Shown here: piece after piece, positions 60,313 to 64,000 of the stretch
Layout of the letters: each line of letters starts with the position of its first letter
How positions within the stretch are numbered: position 1 is the stretch's first letter
Assembly (NCBI GenBank): GCA_015056145.1
Contig: SVGY01000008.1
Span: forward strand, 1-64,000
Length of the DNA stretch: 64,000 nucleotides
Origin: Clostridiales bacterium
GTDB taxonomy: Bacteria > Bacillota > Clostridia > Christensenellales > Aristaeellaceae
Reading direction: 5' to 3'
The notes under the pieces: generated by a model
The model's input: only the letters and a program-made list of their open reading frames with translations
The model's database searches: none
What the model was told of the DNA's origin: nothing
Position numbers and translations under genes: made by a program

Positions 60313-61473
60313 ATGAAAGCAAACAAAAAAGGAACTGGCTATATTTCTGCCAGAGAATCCCGCAAGATCAGCAAGGAGAACATCAAAATTACCCGTGCCT
60401 ACGAAAAGAAGCGGGAGCGCAAGAATGTGCCGGAATCCGAGTACCTCACCACGATGAAGAACCCGGAGAACGTTGTGGAGTTTGATAATCTTCACACCTA
60501 CTTCTTCACCGACATCGGCACGGTGAAGGCAGTGGACGGCGTTTCCTTCGATGTACCCATCGGCAAGACTGTGGGTATCGTGGGTGAATCCGGCTGCGGC
60601 AAGAGCGTTACCAGCATGTCTTTGATGCAGCTGGTGCAGCGGCCTACCGGCCAGACCGTTGCCGGTGAAATGCGCCTGAACCTTGGCGAAAAGGCTTACG
60701 ATGTGGCCAAGATGCCCCTGGAAGCCATGCAAAAAATCCGTGGCAATGTGATCTCCATGATTTTCCAGGAGCCTATGACCAGCCTGAATCCTGTTTTCCG
60801 TATCGGTTTCCAGCTGGATGAGGTCATCTCCCTGCATAATCCCGAAATGAGCGATGAGGACGTAAAGGCCCGCTCCATCGAGGCTATCAAGATGGTTGGC
60901 ATCGCTGATGCAGAGGGCGTTTACAATCGCTATCCTCACGAGCTCTCCGGTGGTATGCGTCAGAGAATCGTTATCGCCATGGCGCTGGTATGTAATCCCC
61001 GGCTTATTATCGCCGACGAACCCACCACCGCTCTGGACGTTACCATTCAGGCGCAGATTCTGGAACTGCTGCGCAATCTGAAGTCCCAGATCAACGCTTC
61101 CATCATGCTTATTACCCACGACCTTGGCGTTATTGCGGAAATGGCGGACTATGTTGTGGTTATGTATGCCGGTCGTGTTGTGGAAAAGGGTCTGGCTCAG
61201 GAAGTGTTCCTGGATCCCCGCCATCCCTACACCATCGGTCTGATGCAGTCCAAGCCCGTTATCAACAAGACGGTTGACCGGCTCTACTCCATTCCCGGCG
61301 CAGTGCCCAACCCCATCAATATGCCCGACTACTGCTACTTCCGTGATCGCTGCGAAAAGTGTGTGGAACGCTGCAACGGCGAATACCCGCATGAAATGCG
61401 CATCACCGATACCCACATCGTGAGCTGCTGGCGGTATTTTGACGAAGACAAGGGAGGCGAGCAGAATGTCTGA
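60313..61473 (+). CDS. ABC transporter ATPase, DppD/OppD type
   Basis: A 386-residue ATPase. A basic N-terminal extension of about 50 residues precedes the domain. Walker A is GIVGESGCGKSVTSM, the Q-loop is MIFQEPMTSLNP, the signature LSGGMRQRIVIAMAL and Walker B LIIADEPTTALD, with the switch His in ITHDLG. The C-terminal oligopeptide-type motif with four Cys (CYFRDRCEKCVERC) may bind an Fe-S cluster or metal as in related peptide ATPases. It overlaps the next ATPase gene by eight bases. Confidence 0.95.
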   Translation: MKANKKGTGYISARESRKISKENIKITRAYEKKRERKNVPESEYLTTMKNPENVVEFDNLHTYFFTDIGTVKAVDGVSFDVPIGKTVGIVGESGCGKSVTSMSLMQLVQRPTGQTVAGEMRLNLGEKAYDVAKMPLEAMQKIRGNVISMIFQEPMTSLNPVFRIGFQLDEVISLHNPEMSDEDVKARSIEAIKMVGIADAEGVYNRYPHELSGGMRQRIVIAMALVCNPRLIIADEPTTALDVTIQAQILELLRNLKSQINASIMLITHDLGVIAEMADYVVVMYAGRVVEKGLAQEVFLDPRHPYTIGLMQSKPVINKTVDRLYSIPGAVPNPINMPDYCYFRDRCEKCVERCNGEYPHEMRITDTHIVSCWRYFDEDKGGEQNV

Positions 61474-62470
61474 AGTAAAGAAGAACGTGGTGGAGGTCAA
61501 GAACCTTTGCAAGTACTTCCCCATTAAGGCGGGTCTGTTCGGCCGTGTGGTTGGCCATGTTCACGCAGTGGATGATGTGAGCTTTGCCATCAAGCAAGGC
61601 ACCACCATGGGTTTGGTGGGCGAATCCGGCTGCGGCAAAACCACCATCGGCAAAACCATCCTGAACCTTACCCCCAAGACCAGCGGCGAGGTCATCTTCA
61701 ACGAAGAAACCAAGCTGGACGAAATGACCCACAAGGAACTGCAGGCTTTCCGCCCCAAGATCCAGATCATCTTCCAGGATCCCTACTCCAGCCTTTCGCC
61801 CCGTCTGCCCGTTGGCGAAATCATTGGCGAGGCAGTCCGTGAGCACGGACTGGTACCGGAAAATGAGATCGACGATTATGTTACCCGCATCATGAAGGCC
61901 TGCGGCCTGCATGAATACCAGAAGGATCGCTATCCTCATGAATTTTCCGGCGGACAGCGGCAGCGCATCTGCATTGCCCGTGCCATCGCCCTGAATCCGG
62001 ACTTCATCGTGTGCGACGAGCCTGTTTCCGCTCTGGACGTGTCCATCCAGGCCCAGATCATCAACCTGCTGGAGGACCTGCAGAAGGAGTTTAATCTCAC
62101 TTACCTGTTCATCAGCCATGACCTGTCTGTTGTGCAGCACATTTCCGACACCATCGGCGTTATGTACCTGGGCAATATGGTGGAGTTCGCCAGCAAGGAG
62201 GACATCTTTGCAGAGCCGTTGCATCCCTATACTCAGGCCCTGTTCAGCGCTATTCCCGTGCCGGATCCCACGGTGAAGATGAACCGCATCATTCTGGAAG
62301 GAAACATTCCCTCCCCCTCCAATCCTCCCAGTGGCTGCAAGTTCCATACCCGCTGCCGCAACTGCAAGGGTGTGTGCTCTGAAAAGGCACCCCGCTCCAT
62401 CGAAGTGAAGCCCGGTCACACCGTGGCCTGCCACATCTACGACCCGGAGAGCGGTTATGACCAGGAATAA
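61466..62470 (+). CDS. ABC transporter ATPase, DppF/OppF type
   Basis: A 334-residue ATPase with Walker A GLVGESGCGKTTIGKT, Q-loop IIFQDPYSSLSP, signature FSGGQRQRICIARAI, Walker B FIVCDEPVSALD and switch His in ISHDLS. The C-terminal peptide-transporter extension has CKFHTRCRNCKGVC. AGGGAGG precedes ATG 61466. It completes the importer: binding protein, two permeases and two ATPases, all in one operon. Confidence 0.95.
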   Translation: MSEVKKNVVEVKNLCKYFPIKAGLFGRVVGHVHAVDDVSFAIKQGTTMGLVGESGCGKTTIGKTILNLTPKTSGEVIFNEETKLDEMTHKELQAFRPKIQIIFQDPYSSLSPRLPVGEIIGEAVREHGLVPENEIDDYVTRIMKACGLHEYQKDRYPHEFSGGQRQRICIARAIALNPDFIVCDEPVSALDVSIQAQIINLLEDLQKEFNLTYLFISHDLSVVQHISDTIGVMYLGNMVEFASKEDIFAEPLHPYTQALFSAIPVPDPTVKMNRIILEGNIPSPSNPPSGCKFHTRCRNCKGVCSEKAPRSIEVKPGHTVACHIYDPESGYDQE

Positions 62471-62735
62471 TCGGGATAAGCGCAGCAATCTGCCAGAGGG
62501 CGACGACGGACGTACCATTGCCAACATGAATGTGGAAGGCATGCCCTGGTATACGCCGGAACGCCCGGGTGTACCAGGCTATGTTACTGAGAAGCAATTC
62601 AAGGACGGCCTGGATAAGAAACAGATGCGCATGTACACAGCAAGCGCCCTGAAAGCTGGGCTGCTGGTAACGCTGATCATGTGCGCCGGAATTGTTCTGT
62701 TCGTGGCATTCTGCGTATATATCTGGTTTAGGTGA
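62457..62735 (+). CDS. Small single-pass membrane protein at the end of the ABC operon
   Basis: A 92-residue protein overlapping the end of the ATPase gene by 14 bases. The N-terminal two-thirds is soluble and charged (MTRNNRDKRSNLPEGDDGR, GMPWYTPERPGVPGY). One membrane segment follows at about 66-90 (LLVTLIMCAGIVLFVAFCVYI). No family recognised. The overlap suggests translational coupling and a role linked to the transporter, for example assembly or regulation; this is inference. Confidence 0.75.
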   Translation: MTRNNRDKRSNLPEGDDGRTIANMNVEGMPWYTPERPGVPGYVTEKQFKDGLDKKQMRMYTASALKAGLLVTLIMCAGIVLFVAFCVYIWFR

Positions 62736-62741
62736 AAAAAC

Positions 62742-62786
62742 AAGCCCATTGTGAATCTGTCAAATGGATTCACAATGGGCTTTTCC
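62742..62786 (+). terminator. terminator of the ABC operon
   Basis: A 16-bp perfect stem, AAGCCCATTGTGAATC (62742-62757) with GATTCACAATGGGCTT (62767-62782), followed by TTCCTTT. It starts seven bases after the stop. Confidence 0.9.
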
Positions 62787-62803
62787 TTTATATGAATGCA
62801 AAG

Positions 62804-62830
62804 AAAAACCACCCAAAAAGGGTGGTTTTT
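62804..62830. terminator. terminator of the surface-protein gene
   Basis: AAAAACCACCC (62804-62814) pairs with GGGTGGTTTTT (62820-62830) around an A-run loop. T-runs exist in both directions. On the minus strand it lies 18 bases after the surface-protein stop. Confidence 0.85.
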
Positions 62831-62848
62831 AAACGCTGGAGACTGGAT

Positions 62849-63949
62849 TTACCGAGCCTTGCCCAGCTTCTTGCTTGCCAGCAGGATGCCAGCCACGGCA
62901 ACGGCCATGAGGGTCATCCACAGGACGATGTTGCTGGTGTCGCCGGTAACAGGGGTGTTGGTGGGAGGAATGACTTCCTCTTCCTCTTCCTCTTCCTCTT
63001 CTTCCTCTTCTTCTTCCTCTTCGGGGATGGAATCACCCAGGTACCAACGATCGCCAACCTTAACGGTGGATTCGCCGGGAACGATCAGAGAAGCGTCGGG
63101 ATCCTGAGAGAAGGAACCGCCGGAAATGAAGCCTTCGATCACATCACCGGCGCCGTTAACAGAGCGGACGGGGCCATTGAATTCGCCGCCGGTTACGCTT
63201 ACGCTCAGGTTGGAGGTATCGGTGTTGCCATAGATGTACAGAGCATCATTGGTGTTGGCGTTGAATTCGCCATCGCTGATATTGATAACGGCCTTGTTGG
63301 CTTTGGCGTTAGCATCGTGGAGCTGAACACGGCCGGTGAAGGTACCGCCTTCAATGTTCAGAGTGCCGGTGTTGGTGGTGGAGTTAGCAAATACACGGGT
63401 GGCAATGTAGTAGGGAGAATTGATGACGCTATCACCCTTGATGGTGGTGGTAGCATCGCCCAGAGTGTTGTTGGTGCGGGTATCCACAACGTAGCTGATC
63501 TGGCTGGAAACATTGGTGAGGTTTTCCAGATTGGCGCCATCGATGATCAGGGTAGCCTGATTGTTGGTGACGGTGTTGTGGGTGTAAGAGTAGTTGTCGC
63601 TGGGACCGGTGTACACATAGGTAGCCTTGCCGGTGCCCTTGCTGTCGGTAATGGTCAGCTTGCCGCCTTTTTCAACAAGGATCATTTCGGTGTTGGCAGT
63701 GTTCTTGCTGGTGCTGCCGCTAAGGGTGTAGCCGTTGAGATCGATGGAGGTGGTAACGGCGGATACCTTAACAGTGCTGTCGCCAAGGTCGATGTTTGCG
63801 CCAAGGACGACATCGCCACCGGCGGCTGCAGCAGAGATCAGGTCGGATGCAGTGGTTACAGTGGGTACAGTATAATCAGCCATTGCTGCACCGGTGAGAA
63901 CCAATGCCATCATCAGTACGATGGCGAAGAAGAGGGACTTCATTTTCAT
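62849..63949 (-). CDS. Wall-anchored repetitive surface protein with poly-Glu stalk
   Basis: A 366-residue exported protein. The signal peptide is residues 1-24 (MKMKSLFFAIVLMMALVLTG). The body is Thr/Asn/Gly-rich with repeated GGxFxG/GGEFNG-type strands (NIEGGTFTGRVQ, NISDGEFNAN, VTGGEFNGPV, ISGGSFSQD), like a right-handed beta-helix. A run of about 16 Glu follows, then PPTNTPVTGDTSNI, a hydrophobic segment (VLWMTLMAVAVAGILLA) and a basic end, that is, a sortase-type anchor with TGD in place of classic LPXTG. AAAGGA before ATG 63949 sets the start. Function unknown; likely adhesion or surface display. Confidence 0.85.
   Translation of the reverse strand: MKMKSLFFAIVLMMALVLTGAAMADYTVPTVTTASDLISAAAAGGDVVLGANIDLGDSTVKVSAVTTSIDLNGYTLSGSTSKNTANTEMILVEKGGKLTITDSKGTGKATYVYTGPSDNYSYTHNTVTNNQATLIIDGANLENLTNVSSQISYVVDTRTNNTLGDATTTIKGDSVINSPYYIATRVFANSTTNTGTLNIEGGTFTGRVQLHDANAKANKAVINISDGEFNANTNDALYIYGNTDTSNLSVSVTGGEFNGPVRSVNGAGDVIEGFISGGSFSQDPDASLIVPGESTVKVGDRWYLGDSIPEEEEEEEEEEEEEEEEVIPPTNTPVTGDTSNIVLWMTLMAVAVAGILLASKKLGKAR
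62975..63022 (-). repeat. GAA/GAG microsatellite coding poly-Glu
   Basis: Sixteen consecutive Glu codons made of mixed GAA and GAG units in the surface-protein gene, with a regular six-base GAGGAA period over much of the tract. Slippage by six bases would lengthen or shorten the stalk in frame; slippage by single codons is also possible. Confidence 0.85.
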
Positions 63950-64000
63950 GGGAAATGCCATCCTTTCGGAAGTGGTATAATGGGAGACGCATAAATAAAG

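Noticed and set aside
57559-61524. A 1321-codon open frame on the minus strand opposite the ABC permease and ATPase genes
   Set aside because: It lies antisense to four unmistakable transporter genes, has no ribosome site or family motifs, and its His/Gly/Val-rich composition is what biased codon use produces on the opposite strand.

Overview
The window reads as chromosomal DNA of a fibre-degrading, low-oxygen Clostridia-type Firmicute, probably from gut or rumen. The evidence is the protein families (PASTA kinase PrkC, PdaB-like deacetylase, FakA-type C-terminal domain, tandem-OB SSB, CotH), the strong AGGAGG ribosome sites, the TTGACA/TATAAT promoters and the mix of xylanase, beta-glucosidase and GH9 genes. 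Most of the sequence is moderately GC-rich. The first 0.5 kb and the secreted-protein gene near 53 kb are visibly AT-richer. I see no rRNA, tRNA, CRISPR array or prophage.

Layout. 0-0.8 kb: an AT-rich acetyltransferase and hairpins. 0.8-2.2 kb: a polyprenyl sugar transferase. 2.3-10.2 kb, minus strand: a domain-permuted GH3 enzyme, an acetyltransferase coupled to a secreted GH10 xylanase, a polysaccharide deacetylase, a MATE exporter and an RpiR-type regulator. 10.4-28.4 kb, plus strand: a long run of housekeeping genes (DD-carboxypeptidase, priA, def, fmt, rsmB, rlmN, prpC, prkC, rsgA, rpe, DEAD-box helicase, an EndoQ-like/UvrD fusion, an OGG-like glycosylase). 28.4-34.7 kb: a stand-alone FakA C-terminal domain, rpsU, a GH9 enzyme without a signal peptide, a two-OB SSB, a PdaB-like deacetylase and a 2-hydroxyacid dehydrogenase. 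34.9-41.0 kb: a FAD/Rieske oxidoreductase facing a CotH / DUF4956 / VTC-domain cluster. 41.3-49.4 kb: NadR-like enzyme, DtxR-type regulator, MATE exporter, GNAT, Nudix, phosphoribosyltransferase, aquaporin, MarR, iron alcohol dehydrogenase and a ketopantoate reductase-like enzyme. 49.5-53.4 kb: an ADP-ribose-linked cluster (macro domain, SSAT-like GNAT, VWA, ADP-ribosylglycohydrolase, secreted protein). 53.6-54.7 kb: two unknown membrane proteins. 54.8-62.7 kb: a peptide-type ABC importer with an unusual enlarged permease. 62.8-64 kb: a wall-anchored repetitive surface protein.

The most unusual signal is a dispersed element of about 164 bp, present twice (6805-6968 and 53473-53635, about 97-98% identical, no gene inside). 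Each copy sits directly downstream of a Rho-independent terminator hairpin, in the same orientation relative to the gene. Each is flanked by a perfect direct duplication (24 and 26 bp) of that local hairpin. The two hairpins are unrelated in sequence, so this looks like a small non-autonomous mobile element that targets terminators and makes a long target duplication. The other leading candidates are the ADP-ribose cluster with an inverted repeat over a ribosome site, the EndoQ-like/UvrD fusion next to an OGG-like gene, and the ABC permease carrying a repetitive domain of about 285 residues.
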